64,000 bases of DNA from Nocardioides sp. (GTDB taxonomy: Bacteria; Actinomycetota; Actinomycetes; Propionibacteriales; Nocardioidaceae), in NCBI RefSeq assembly GCF_004803405.1, contig NZ_SSXI01000060.1, forward strand, positions 1-64,000. The letters are read 5' to 3'. The position numbers were made by a program, and so were the translations under genes. Positions 17,633-25,841 of this stretch are shown here, one piece after another. The stretch's first letter is position 1; the number at the start of each line of letters is the position of its first letter. The notes beneath the pieces are model-generated. The model ran no database searches. It was not told the DNA's origin and saw nothing but the letters and a program-made list of their open reading frames with translations.

Positions 17633-18106
17633 ATGGAACTGCTGGCCGACTACCTTGGCGCGCGACATGACGAGGATGTTGCGCGGCTTCGGCGCGTGCT
17701 CGCGCTTCGGGCCATGGTGGCAACTGGGATGAGCCAGCGGGAGATCGCGACGGCGCTCGGCATTAGTCAGCCTGCGGTGAGTCAGCAGTTGCGGACGGCT
17801 TCGGATCTGTCGAGTGTTCATCCGGAGAAGCTGATTGAGGCGGCTGCGCCGGTGCTCCGGCGTCTCGCCGAGGATGCCGGATACGGCAGGCTTGCGGTCT
17901 TCGGCTCTGTGGCTCGTCGGCAGGCAGGTCAGGAGTCCGATATCGATCTGCTGGTCGAGGCGCCGGAGGGTACGTCGTCATTCGAGTTCATCCGGTTCAA
18001 GCAGCTGCTCGAGCGGGTGCTCGGCCGGCAGATCGACCTGGTCGAGTCCGGCGGCCTGAAGCCGAGGCTGGATGACGACATTCGTCGCGAAGCAGTGCTG
18101 CTCTGA
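17633..18106 (+). CDS. MNT-type nucleotidyltransferase antitoxin with N-terminal HTH
   Basis: A 157-aa protein. An HTH lies at residues 33-53 (MSQREIATALGISQPAVSQQ). A minimal nucleotidyltransferase domain follows with a perfect GS-X10-D-X-D motif (GS at 91-92, DID at 103-105). In HEPN-MNT pairs the MNT protein AMPylates the HEPN toxin to inactivate it. The fused HTH suggests direct autoregulation of the operon (inference). Its TGA overlaps the toxin ATG by one base. Confidence 0.88.
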   Translation: MELLADYLGARHDEDVARLRRVLALRAMVATGMSQREIATALGISQPAVSQQLRTASDLSSVHPEKLIEAAAPVLRRLAEDAGYGRLAVFGSVARRQAGQESDIDLLVEAPEGTSSFEFIRFKQLLERVLGRQIDLVESGGLKPRLDDDIRREAVLL

Positions 18107-18465
18107 TGGAACTCAAGGCGGCCAAGGAGCTCCTCCACATCCAGGCCTGGCTGAGCCGCGTCGACGAGATCGGGCAGCGCGGCAAGGCGGCGTACCTCGC
18201 CGACGACCTGCTCCAAGAGGCGGGGGACTCGCTCATGATGAAGCTCGGTGAGGCAGCGAACCGGTTGTCCCGGCTCGACGTGTTGGCGCCGGACGGCGTC
18301 GAGTGGGCACTCGCCGTCGCGAACCGCAACTTCATCATTCATCAGTACGACGAGATCAATCGCGAGCTGACGTGGTTGACGCTCTCCAGAGATCTGCCGA
18401 GTTGGAAGGTGTCGCTACGGGGCCTCTTCGACGACGCAGAGGTCGCGCTCGACGAAGCAGAGTGA
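18106..18465 (+). CDS. HEPN-family toxin (DUF86/HepT-like)
   Basis: A 119-aa all-helical protein. Its RX4HXY motif is intact: Arg74, His79 and Tyr81 in ANRNFIIHQYDEI. HepT toxins of this type are ribonucleases or tRNA-targeting enzymes whose Tyr is AMPylated by the MNT partner. It lies directly behind the MNT gene. Placement in an island fits a stabilisation role. Confidence 0.88.
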   Translation: MELKAAKELLHIQAWLSRVDEIGQRGKAAYLADDLLQEAGDSLMMKLGEAANRLSRLDVLAPDGVEWALAVANRNFIIHQYDEINRELTWLTLSRDLPSWKVSLRGLFDDAEVALDEAE

Positions 18466-18555
18466 GACCGCGGGGGACGAGGGTCGAGATTCGAGTCGTG
18501 TCGCGTTTAGGCACCGAAAATGGCAGCAAGGGTCGCCTTGTCAGGTCACACCGCG

Positions 18556-18634
18556 GCAAGAAGTGCGGGGTTCGCGCCACTGTCGCACCTAGCGTCCTCG
18601 CAGGTCAGCGCACGAATGCTCACATGCCAGCAAG
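18556..18634 (+). repeat. 79-bp degenerate repeat, copy 1
   Basis: It aligns without gaps to 38617-38695. The first 14 bp are identical and the last 36 bp differ at one position, while the middle 29 bp have diverged. It lies beside IS110 fragments. Confidence 0.7.
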
Positions 18635-18679
18635 ATTTGGCGAGGTCGCGTTGGGTCACGTACGCGCACTTCAGCACCC

Positions 18680-18789
18680 ATTCCGTCGCGCAGTGCGTAG
18701 AAGACGTACTCCATCTGCAGCCTGGCTGCGGCGACCTCGCCGATGTTGGTGCCGCGGCGGTCCGCGACCCGGTCCCGTAGGGCGCCGAT
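18680..18789 (-). pseudogene. IS110-family transposase C-terminal fragment
   Basis: Leftward translation gives DRVADRRGTNIGEVAAARLQ and MEYVFYALRDG. This matches the terminal helix region of IS110 transposases (RRGKxIAxVAAARxLLxxVFYGLRDG in intact relatives). Only about 35 residues remain. Confidence 0.6.
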
Positions 18790-18858
18790 CCCGGGTGCGG
18801 CGGTGCCCTGACAGCCATCCTCTGAAGTTCGCGTCGCGGCGACGAGTCGACTGACTAG

Positions 18859-18981
18859 GTCGGGGCTGGGCTCACACCGAAGCACCACGAGTCCGACACC
18901 CACGTGCACCGCGGCCGGATCACGAAGCAGGGCTCCCGGCTTGTCCGCTGGGCCGCGGTTGAGTCGGTCCAACTGGTCGGC
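18859..18981 (+). pseudogene. IS110-family transposase internal fragment
   Basis: Rightward translation gives GLTPKHHESDTHVHRGRITK followed by QGSRLVRWAAVESVQ, the conserved transposase_20 block of IS110 elements. A stop lies directly upstream and similarity ends downstream. It points opposite to the fragment at 18680-18789, so the element was broken and inverted, or two elements decayed here. Confidence 0.72.
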
Positions 18982-19040
18982 CCCCGCAGATCCCACGCCG
19001 GGCGGCGGTCCTCACCCGCGGTTCGGCGTCCTGGCGCCGC

Positions 19041-19274
19041 TCAGGAGGCGATCAACGCGCCTCGGGCCGCCGCTTCGATGTGCGCCACGCCGTCGCGGAG
19101 GGCTGCGGCCGCTAGCTGGTGGCCGAGGACGGACGCCGGCACAGGGGTCCAGTACGGCGTTCGGGCACTTTCTGTCGCACCCAACTCCTCCTCGTGTCGG
19201 GCGAGGCGGATCAGTTCGCGACAAAGCAGTGTGGCCAGCTCTGAGGGCTGTGAGAAGGACTGACTCTCGGACAT
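19041..19274 (-). CDS. Small helical protein, function unknown
   Basis: A 77-aa protein beginning MSESQSFSQPSELATLLCRE, mostly helical and Glu/Ala rich, ending AARGALIAS. GGGAGAG lies 6 bp before the ATG. I recognise no family. It may belong to the catabolic part of the island or be a leftover. Confidence 0.45.
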   Translation of the reverse strand: MSESQSFSQPSELATLLCRELIRLARHEEELGATESARTPYWTPVPASVLGHQLAAAALRDGVAHIEAAARGALIAS

Positions 19275-19460
19275 CGTGCTCTCCCGTGGATCAAGGGGAC
19301 GATTCACACGCTCGCACTGAACGCCGTACGCCGCGATCCGCAGAGCGCGGACACTATCCAAATCGCGTGGCGTTCTGACGATTCGTGCGGGGCCGGTGAG
19401 CCGTGCGGGCAGGCTGCGAGCGCCCACTCCACGTCGTCTGATACATCATTCGGAGAGACC

Positions 19461-19901
19461 TCACGCGCCCCCGGCGTCAGGACGAACGAGTCGATCGTCC
19501 GGGATCACGGCGACGCCCAGGATCTCGATCATTGCTTCGGGCTGCCACAAGGCAGTCGTGCCGATGCCGGCCATGGCGGGGTAGACCGGGCCGGCCAGCT
19601 CGCGCCACGCGGCTCCGATCTCGCGGCTGTGGGCCTGGTAGTCGGGGATGTCGGTGAGGTAGATCGTGATTGACACGAGGTCTTCGGGGACCCCGCCGGC
19701 CTCGCGGAGCGTGGTCAGCACGTTGCCGAACGCCTGGCGGAACTGTTCGACGATCCCGCCAGGAACGATCCGCATGTTGGCGTCGAGCGCCGTCTGGCCA
19801 CCCAGGTAGAGCGTGTTGCCGCTCAGGGTGCCGTGCGAGTAGCCACTGGGTGCGGGGAGCGCAGCCGGGTTGACCGGACGGGGCGTGAGGTCGGTGCTCA
19901 T
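19461..19901 (-). CDS. RidA/YjgF-family enamine/imine deaminase
   Basis: A 146-aa Rid-superfamily protein with the typical SGNTLYLGGQTALDANMRIV, ITIYLTDI and MIEILGVAVIPD segments. RidA proteins hydrolyse enamine/imine intermediates, and some members deaminate 2-aminomuconate. The usual catalytic arginine position near residue 105 reads YPAMAGIGTTALWQPE, so arginine is not evident and it is probably a Rid subgroup member. It is divergent from the FAH operon over a 57-bp intergenic region. Deamination in the anthraniloyl-CoA pathway is a possible role (inference). Confidence 0.85.
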   Translation of the reverse strand: MSTDLTPRPVNPAALPAPSGYSHGTLSGNTLYLGGQTALDANMRIVPGGIVEQFRQAFGNVLTTLREAGGVPEDLVSITIYLTDIPDYQAHSREIGAAWRELAGPVYPAMAGIGTTALWQPEAMIEILGVAVIPDDRLVRPDAGGA

Positions 19902-19958
19902 GGACCCACCGTAGATCATCGATTGACAAGAGATCAACGTTCGTGCAGAAAATGTCAT

Positions 19959-20759
19959 ATGCAACTTGCGACTGTCCGATTCGCCGCCGGCACCGCCGCC
20001 GCTGCCCGGATAGATGACAGCTGGCACGAGCTGGGGGCACCTGACCTGTCCGCTCTGCTGGCGTCCGGCGCCGACTGTCGGCCCGGAGCGCCCATCGACG
20101 GTGCCGTACCCGTGTTGCCGCTGCCGCGCCCGGAAAAGGTTGTCTGCTGCGGCCTCAACTACGGCGACCACATCTCCGAGACAGGTCGGGCGGAGCCGTC
20201 GCATCCGACGCTGTTCGCCAAGTACGCCGACACGCTGATTGGCCCCGGCTCCGACATCACCGTGCCCGCCGGCCTGCAGGTGGACTGGGAGGCAGAGCTC
20301 GCCGTCGTCGTCGGCCGCGAACTGCGCAACGCGACGGTCCTGGAGGCCGAGGACGGGATCGCCGGTTACACCGTCGCCAACGACATCTCGATCAGGGACT
20401 GGCAGTGCCGGACACCCCAGTGGTTCCAGGGCAAGGCCTGGGACGCGACGACTCCGCTCGGCCCGGTCGTGGTCACGCCCGAGGAGCTCGACCCGGTCGC
20501 CGGGATCGAGGTGATCTGTCGGGTCAACGGCCTCGAGCGGCAGCACGGCAACACCAAGACCCTCGTGTTCGACTGCGCCACGCTGCTCTCCTACATCTCC
20601 ACCTTCACGGTGCTCCGTCCGGGCGACGTCGTGCTGACCGGGACCCCTGGCGGCGTCGGCATGGCGATGGACCCGCCGACGTACCTCGACGACGGCGACG
20701 TCGTCGAGACCGAGATCCCGGGCATCGGCACGCTCACGAACACCGTCCGCTTCCGCTGA
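19959..20759 (+). CDS. FAH-family hydrolase/isomerase
   Basis: A 266-aa fumarylacetoacetase-fold protein. Signatures are VVCCGLNYGDHISETG, the metal-ligand segment DWEAELAVVVGREL (Glu-x-Glu), ANDISIRDWQ, and VLTGTPGGVGM near the C-terminus. These enzymes cleave C-C bonds of beta-diketo acids or isomerise and decarboxylate related products. It is the first gene of a tightly packed seven-gene run ending with the PaaX-like gene. It could act on a ring-opened acyl product. The ATG at 19959 fits the frame. Confidence 0.88.
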   Translation: MQLATVRFAAGTAAAARIDDSWHELGAPDLSALLASGADCRPGAPIDGAVPVLPLPRPEKVVCCGLNYGDHISETGRAEPSHPTLFAKYADTLIGPGSDITVPAGLQVDWEAELAVVVGRELRNATVLEAEDGIAGYTVANDISIRDWQCRTPQWFQGKAWDATTPLGPVVVTPEELDPVAGIEVICRVNGLERQHGNTKTLVFDCATLLSYISTFTVLRPGDVVLTGTPGGVGMAMDPPTYLDDGDVVETEIPGIGTLTNTVRFR

Positions 20760-20782
20760 ATCCGCACTAGACAAGGACCGCC

Positions 20783-21268
20783 ATGGACCCCGACAACAGC
20801 AACTATGTGTTCGCGGGCGACGCCTCGCCGTACCTCCACGAGTCCGGACTGCTGATGCCTGTCGTCACCCGCGCCGGCCACGAGCCCGACCTCACCGGCC
20901 AGAGCGAGGGTGCCACGCGGATCAGCGGCGTCAGCATCCAGCACACCCCCGCCACGAAGCTGTGGTTCGGGAAGGTGCACAACCTCGCTGGCTACCGGTC
21001 GGTCCCCCACCACCACGGTGAGGCCGAGACCGGCGGCTACGTGCTCTCGGGTCGAGCCCGGATCTACTTCGGAGCGAGGTTCGAGGACTACGTCGACATG
21101 TCCGAGGGCGACTGGGTCTTCGTGCCACCGTTCATGCCGCACGTGGAATGCAACCTCGATCGCAACAACCCGCTGACCTGGATGACCACCCGGACCCCGG
21201 AGAACATCGTCGTGAACCTGCAGCAGGTCGACGACGCCGACCTGAAGGACTGGGTGAGCCGGCCGTGA
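20783..21268 (+). CDS. Single-domain cupin protein
   Basis: A 161-aa RmlC-like cupin. Motif 1 is PHHHGEAETGGYVLSGRA (His ligands near residues 74-76 and Glu near 80); motif 2 is DWVFVPPFMPHVECN. A mononuclear metal site is likely. It is much shorter than bicupin gentisate dioxygenases and lacks the 3-hydroxyanthranilate dioxygenase motifs, so a ring-cleaving function cannot be asserted. AAGGAC precedes the ATG. Confidence 0.8.
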   Translation: MDPDNSNYVFAGDASPYLHESGLLMPVVTRAGHEPDLTGQSEGATRISGVSIQHTPATKLWFGKVHNLAGYRSVPHHHGEAETGGYVLSGRARIYFGARFEDYVDMSEGDWVFVPPFMPHVECNLDRNNPLTWMTTRTPENIVVNLQQVDDADLKDWVSRP

Positions 21269-22173
21269 GCACGCCGACCTCAGCGATCTTCACCGACGCC
21301 GTCACCCTCAAGCCGACGCAGGCCGAGGTCTTCGACGTCGCCTTCACCGCGACCACCCAGCCCTGCCCGTGGCCCAAGGCGTACGGCGGCGACATGGTCG
21401 CCCAAGCTGTCGTGGCCGCCGCCCGGACGGTGACCGACGGCAAGTCGATGCACTCGATGCACTCCTACTTCATGCGGCCCGTCGAGATCGGGGCCGAGGT
21501 CCGCTACGAGATCGAGGTCCTGCGCGACGGCCGGGGATACAGCACCCGGCACGTGCGGGGGTTCCAGAACGGCAAGCCCGTCTACGTCTGCATGGCGAGC
21601 TACGCGGCGGGAGAGCCGAGCGGGAGCTTTCAGGCCACGATGCCCGCAGGGCTTCCCGCGCCCGAGTCGCTGCCGACCTCCGGCGACTACCTTGCCGAGC
21701 GCTCCGGTGGCACCATGACCGAGCGCTCGAAGGCCTACTGGTCGGGTGGCCGCAGCTTCGACATGCGGCACATGCCTGGACCGCTGTACCTCACCGTCGA
21801 GGGTGAGCCGGCGGCCCACCAGGCCATCTGGGTCAAGCCGTACGACGCCCTGCGGGACGTCGAGGGCCTCACCTCCGAGCAGCGGGACACCGCGGCGCTG
21901 GCCTACGTCTGCGACTACACGATCCTGGAGCCGGCACTGCGCGTGCTCGGGCTGGCGTGGGCGGACGAGGGTCTCGTCACGGCGAGCCTTGACCACGCGA
22001 TGTGGTTCCACCGGCCGGTCCGCATGGACGACTGGCTGCTCTACGCCCAGGAGGCGTACTCGGTGGAGGACGGGCGCGGCACGGCAGTCGGCCGCTTCTT
22101 CACCACCGACGGCGTGCTCGTCGCGACCGTCGTCCAGGAAGGCATGATCCGAGCGGAAGGCACAGCGTCATGA
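21265..22173 (+). CDS. TesB-like acyl-CoA thioesterase
   Basis: A 302-aa double-hotdog thioesterase II homologue. Visible signatures are WPKAYGGDMVAQAVVAA near residue 36, MHSYFMRPVEIG, STRHVRGFQNGK, and the C-terminal hotdog with ASLDHAMWFHRPVRMDDWLL and GRFFTTDGVLVATVVQEGM. It probably releases CoA from a pathway intermediate. The GTG start overlaps the cupin stop (GTGA) and its own stop overlaps the next ATG, so the genes are translationally coupled. Confidence 0.88.
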   Translation: MSTPTSAIFTDAVTLKPTQAEVFDVAFTATTQPCPWPKAYGGDMVAQAVVAAARTVTDGKSMHSMHSYFMRPVEIGAEVRYEIEVLRDGRGYSTRHVRGFQNGKPVYVCMASYAAGEPSGSFQATMPAGLPAPESLPTSGDYLAERSGGTMTERSKAYWSGGRSFDMRHMPGPLYLTVEGEPAAHQAIWVKPYDALRDVEGLTSEQRDTAALAYVCDYTILEPALRVLGLAWADEGLVTASLDHAMWFHRPVRMDDWLLYAQEAYSVEDGRGTAVGRFFTTDGVLVATVVQEGMIRAEGTAS

Positions 22174-24548
22174 AGATCGCGATCGCCGGTGGCGGCCCAG
22201 GAGGGCTCTACTTCGCCACGTTGATGAAGACCCTCGACCCGAGCCACGAGATCACGGTCTGGGAGCGCAACGCGCCGGACGACACGTTCGGGTTCGGCGT
22301 GGTGTTCTCCGACGAGACGCTCGGCAGCATCGAGGGAGCCGACCAGGTCGTCCACGACAGGATGGAGACCCGCTTCGCGCGGTGGACCGACATCGACGTC
22401 GAGTTCAACGGTCAGCCGTTCACGGTCGGCGGCCAGGGCTTCGCCGCCATGTCCCGCAAGGAGCTCCTCCAAATCATGCAGGAGCGGGTCGCCGAGCTCG
22501 GCGTGACTGTCCACTACCGGACCGAGGCCCCGGATCCCGACGAGCTGCGAGCGTCGTACGACCTGGTGCTCGCGGCCGACGGTCTCAACTCGATCTTCCG
22601 CACGAAGTACGCCGATGTCTTCCGGCCCACGCTCGACCGGCGCGCCAACAAGTACATCTGGCTCGGCACCGACCTGGTCTTCGAGGCGTTCCAGTTCTTC
22701 GTCAAGCAGACGGAGTGGGGCACGATGCAGATCCACGGCTACCCCTACTCCGACGAGGGCTCGACGTTCATCGTCGAGATGCACGAGGACGTCTGGCGCC
22801 GCGCCGGGCTGGACCGCACCGAGGGCGAGGTCTTCCCGCCGGGTGTGTCCGACGAGTACGCGGTCGCGCGCGTCAAGGAGATCTTCGCCGACGAGCTGCG
22901 GGGCCACGCGATCCTCACCAACAACTCGAAGTGGCTCAACTTCCACACGGTCCGCAACGAGCGGTGGTACGACGACAACGTCGTCCTGCTCGGCGACGCG
23001 GCCCACACCGCGCACTTCTCGATCGGGTCCGGCACCAAGCTGGCCATGGAGGACGCGCTCGCGCTCGCAGCCTGTCTCCACGAGCACCCCACCGTCCCTG
23101 CCGCGTTGGAGGCCTACGAGACCGAGCGCAAGCCGGTCGTGGAGTCGACGCAGCGCGCCGCGCAGGCGTCGCTGGAGTGGTTCGAAAACATCGGCATGTA
23201 CGCCGAGCAGGATCCGGCGCAGTTCGTCTTCAACCTGCTCACTCGATCGCGCCGGATCACCTTCGAAAACCTCAAGGACCGCGACGGCGACTTCGCAGCC
23301 CGGATGGAGGCGGAGTTCGCCCGCCACCAAGGGGTGTCCGAGGTCGCACCGGCAATGTTCCAGCCGGTCCGGATCGGCGACCTAGAGCTCAAGAACCGGG
23401 TCATGCTGTCGCCGATGGACATGTACTCCGCGACCGCCGGCGTGCCGAACGAGTTCCACCTCGTCCACCTCGGCTCGAAGGCGCTCGGCGGTGCCGGCCT
23501 GGTGATGACCGAGATGACCTGCGTCTCGCCCGAGGGCCGGATCACGCCCGGTTGCCCCGGCCTGTGGACCGACGAGCAGGCTGCGGCGTGGACCCGAGTG
23601 ACCGAATTCGTCCACGACCGCTCGACGGCCAAGATCGGCGTCCAGCTCGGCCACTCCGGCCGCAAGGGCTCGACGAAGCTGATGTGGCAGGGCATGGACG
23701 AACCGCTCGACGACGGCAACTGGGAGGTCGTCGGACCCTCCGCTCTGCCGTACGGCGCAGGCTGCCACATCCCGCGCGAGGCGACCCGCGCCGACCTGGA
23801 CCAGGTGGTCGCCGACTTCGAGGCGGCGGCACGACGGGCCGTCGACGCGGGCTTCGACCTGGTGGAGGTGCACGCCGCCCACGGCTACCTGCTCAGCTCC
23901 TTCCTCTCTCCGGTCGCCAACCACCGCACCGACGAGTACGGCGGCCCGCTGGAGAGCAGATTGCGCTTTCCTCTGGAGGTCTTCGCGGCCGTGCGGGCCG
24001 CGGTGCCTGCACAGGTCCCGGTCACCGTGCGGATCTCGGCGACCGACTGGATGCCGGACGGCAACACCGAGGACGACGCCGTGGAGATCGCGCGCGCCTT
24101 CATCGATGCTGGTGCCGCGGCGATCGACGTCTCCTCGGGCCAGGTGTGCAAGGACGAGAAGCCGGCGTTTGGCAGGTCCTACCAGACGCCGTTCGCCGAC
24201 AAGATCCGCCACCATGTCGCCGCGCCCGCCGGGGTGAAGGTGATCGCGGTCGGCGCGATCTCGTCGTACGACGACGTCAACTCGATCCTGCTCGCGGGCC
24301 GTGCCGACATCTGCGCGCTGGGCCGCACCCACCTCTACGACCCGAGCTGGACGCTGCACGCGGCGGCGGAGCAGGACTACCGCGGCGTGGCCGCCGAGTG
24401 GCCGGTGCAGTGGGCGGCGGGTCGCCGCAAGCCGCCGACGTCGCGCACCGACAAGATCCCACCTCGCCTCCAACTGCTGCGGGAGGGCGAGAACGACGGG
24501 GTCCACCTGCGGTGGACCCCGCCTGACCGCGCGCTCGCCGGTGTCTGA
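22170..24548 (+). CDS. Fused FAD monooxygenase-OYE reductase (salicylyl-CoA 5-hydroxylase / 2-aminobenzoyl-CoA monooxygenase type)
   Basis: A 792-aa fusion. Residues 1-390 are a PHBH-fold FAD monooxygenase: GGGPGGLYFATLMK at 6-19 and VVLLGDAAHTAHFSIGSGTK near 268-287. Residues 395-770 are an Old Yellow Enzyme-type FMN domain: PVRIGDLELKNRVMLSPMDM, QLGHSGRKGST near 495, VEVHAAHGYLLSSFLSP near 566, and GRTHLYDPSW. This order matches the 2-aminobenzoyl-CoA monooxygenase/reductase of Azoarcus evansii and proteins annotated as salicylyl-CoA 5-hydroxylase/oxidoreductase. The first family hydroxylates and partially reduces the ring of anthraniloyl-CoA. Nearby thioesterases and a PaaX-like regulator support a CoA-bound aromatic substrate. 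Which ring substituent is used cannot be decided from sequence. Confidence 0.85.
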   Translation: MKIAIAGGGPGGLYFATLMKTLDPSHEITVWERNAPDDTFGFGVVFSDETLGSIEGADQVVHDRMETRFARWTDIDVEFNGQPFTVGGQGFAAMSRKELLQIMQERVAELGVTVHYRTEAPDPDELRASYDLVLAADGLNSIFRTKYADVFRPTLDRRANKYIWLGTDLVFEAFQFFVKQTEWGTMQIHGYPYSDEGSTFIVEMHEDVWRRAGLDRTEGEVFPPGVSDEYAVARVKEIFADELRGHAILTNNSKWLNFHTVRNERWYDDNVVLLGDAAHTAHFSIGSGTKLAMEDALALAACLHEHPTVPAALEAYETERKPVVESTQRAAQASLEWFENIGMYAEQDPAQFVFNLLTRSRRITFENLKDRDGDFAARMEAEFARHQGVSEVAPAMFQPVRIGDLELKNRVMLSPMDMYSATAGVPNEFHLVHLGSKALGGAGLVMTEMTCVSPEGRITPGCPGLWTDEQAAAWTRVTEFVHDRSTAKIGVQLGHSGRKGSTKLMWQGMDEPLDDGNWEVVGPSALPYGAGCHIPREATRADLDQVVADFEAAARRAVDAGFDLVEVHAAHGYLLSSFLSPVANHRTDEYGGPLESRLRFPLEVFAAVRAAVPAQVPVTVRISATDWMPDGNTEDDAVEIARAFIDAGAAAIDVSSGQVCKDEKPAFGRSYQTPFADKIRHHVAAPAGVKVIAVGAISSYDDVNSILLAGRADICALGRTHLYDPSWTLHAAAEQDYRGVAAEWPVQWAAGRRKPPTSRTDKIPPRLQLLREGENDGVHLRWTPPDRALAGV

Positions 24549-25005
24549 CAGCCTGCTGGCCGTGACGGACGAGCAGCGACCGACAGGCACCTTCCGGACG
24601 CGGGTGGAGTGGGTCGACACGGACGCCTCCGGGATCTACCACAACAGCACGGTGACGCGGTTCGTCGAGGCCGCTGAGGCCGCGCTCATGCGTGAGCGCG
24701 GCCTCGACGGCTACTTCCCGAACGCCCCCCGGGTGCGCTATGAGGCTGATTTCCTCGCACCGTTGCGCTTCGGGCAGGAGGCCACCGCAACGGTGCGACT
24801 GGCTCGCGTGGGTACGGCGTCGATGACATGGGAGTTCGAGGTGTGGGGCGAAACGTTCGCGGGGCAACCGCGTGTGCTCGCCGCCCGCGGCAGCTACGTC
24901 ACCGTGCACACCGGTGCGGGCGTGGCCCGCGGCGATGAAGCACGTGGGGCGACGCCGTGGCCTGCTGAATGGGTCACGGCTCTCGGTGCAGAATGCCGCA
25001 TGTGA
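24541..25005 (+). CDS. 4-Hydroxybenzoyl-CoA-thioesterase-like hotdog protein
   Basis: A 154-aa single-hotdog protein. The acidic catalytic motif VEWVDTDASGIYHNSTVTRF near residues 22-41 matches the 4HBT DxDxxGIVxxxxY signature, and ERGLDGYF follows. The GTG start overlaps the preceding gene by 8 bp. Activity on an aryl-CoA or ring-derived CoA ester is likely. A second thioesterase in the same operon suggests different chain positions or a rescue function. Confidence 0.85.
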   Translation: MSDSLLAVTDEQRPTGTFRTRVEWVDTDASGIYHNSTVTRFVEAAEAALMRERGLDGYFPNAPRVRYEADFLAPLRFGQEATATVRLARVGTASMTWEFEVWGETFAGQPRVLAARGSYVTVHTGAGVARGDEARGATPWPAEWVTALGAECRM

Positions 25006-25814
25006 GCAAGCAGGGCCCCCAGTCGCGGACGACGCTCGTCACCTTCCTCGGCGCCGTGGTGCGACCGCTCGGCGGGTGGGTGCCGATCGCGTCGGCCGTC
25101 GACCTGCTCGCCGAGGTGGGTATCGACGCACCGAGCGTGCGCACGGCAGTCTTCCGGCTGAAGAAGAACGGGTGGTTGGAGTCGGAGTCGCGGGACGGTG
25201 TCCGCGGTTACCTGCTGACCGAGGTGGCCGACGCGACGCTGGCGGCCGGTGACGAGGTCATCTGGCACGCCCGAAAGCCGGCCGACCTGGGCGATGGCTG
25301 GTGCGTGGTCCACTTCGGTGTGCCGGAGTCGCTGCGCGCGAAGCGGCACCAGCTGCGGTCCCACCTCGCCAGCCTCGGGTTCGGCAATGTCGGCACCGCC
25401 CTTTGGATCGCACCTGCGCGGATGCGGGAAGCAGCTGAGCACGCCGTCGCCGAGCTCGATCTGGGCGACTACGCCGCGATCTTCGTCGGCGAATACCACG
25501 GCCCGCAGGATCTCGCGACGATGCTCTACGGTGCCTGGGACCTGACGTCGATCGACCAGAGCTACCGCGACTTCATCGACGCGTACCGGCCGGCGGCGAA
25601 GAAGCTGGCGCGCCTGCGCGACGGCGACGCGTTCGCGGCGTATCTCTCGATGCTCGATCGCTGGCGCAAGCTGCCGTTCCGGGACCCGGGCCTGCCACCG
25701 GAGGTGCTGGCCGACGACTGGAGCGCCGGCAACGCCGTCGCGTTGTTCGAGGAGCTGGTCGCCGCCCTCGAGAAGCCCGCGCTCGACCATGCCCGGGCCC
25801 ACTGGGGGAGCTGA
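24993..25814 (+). CDS. PaaX-like transcriptional repressor
   Basis: A 273-aa protein. A winged HTH occupies the first ~85 residues (SRTTLVTFLGAVVRPLGGWV, then APSVRTAVFRLKKNGWLES). It is followed by the PaaX central domain with WCVVHFGVPESLRAKRHQLR and a C-terminal helical domain (SYRDFIDAYRPAAKKL). PaaX proteins repress aromatic-CoA catabolic operons and are released by aryl-CoA thioesters. Its position at the end of the operon suggests feedback by an aryl-CoA intermediate (inference). The start could be ATG 24993 or GTG 25002; both overlap the upstream stop. Confidence 0.85.
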   Translation: MPHVSKQGPQSRTTLVTFLGAVVRPLGGWVPIASAVDLLAEVGIDAPSVRTAVFRLKKNGWLESESRDGVRGYLLTEVADATLAAGDEVIWHARKPADLGDGWCVVHFGVPESLRAKRHQLRSHLASLGFGNVGTALWIAPARMREAAEHAVAELDLGDYAAIFVGEYHGPQDLATMLYGAWDLTSIDQSYRDFIDAYRPAAKKLARLRDGDAFAAYLSMLDRWRKLPFRDPGLPPEVLADDWSAGNAVALFEELVAALEKPALDHARAHWGS

Positions 25815-25841
25815 CCCGGGCACAGCCTCCTGCACGGCGGA

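Noticed and set aside
20783-21268. Gentisate 1,2-dioxygenase or 3-hydroxyanthranilate dioxygenase
   Set aside because: The cupin is single-domain and about half the length of gentisate dioxygenases, and it lacks the 3-hydroxyanthranilate dioxygenase motifs. It is left as an unassigned cupin.
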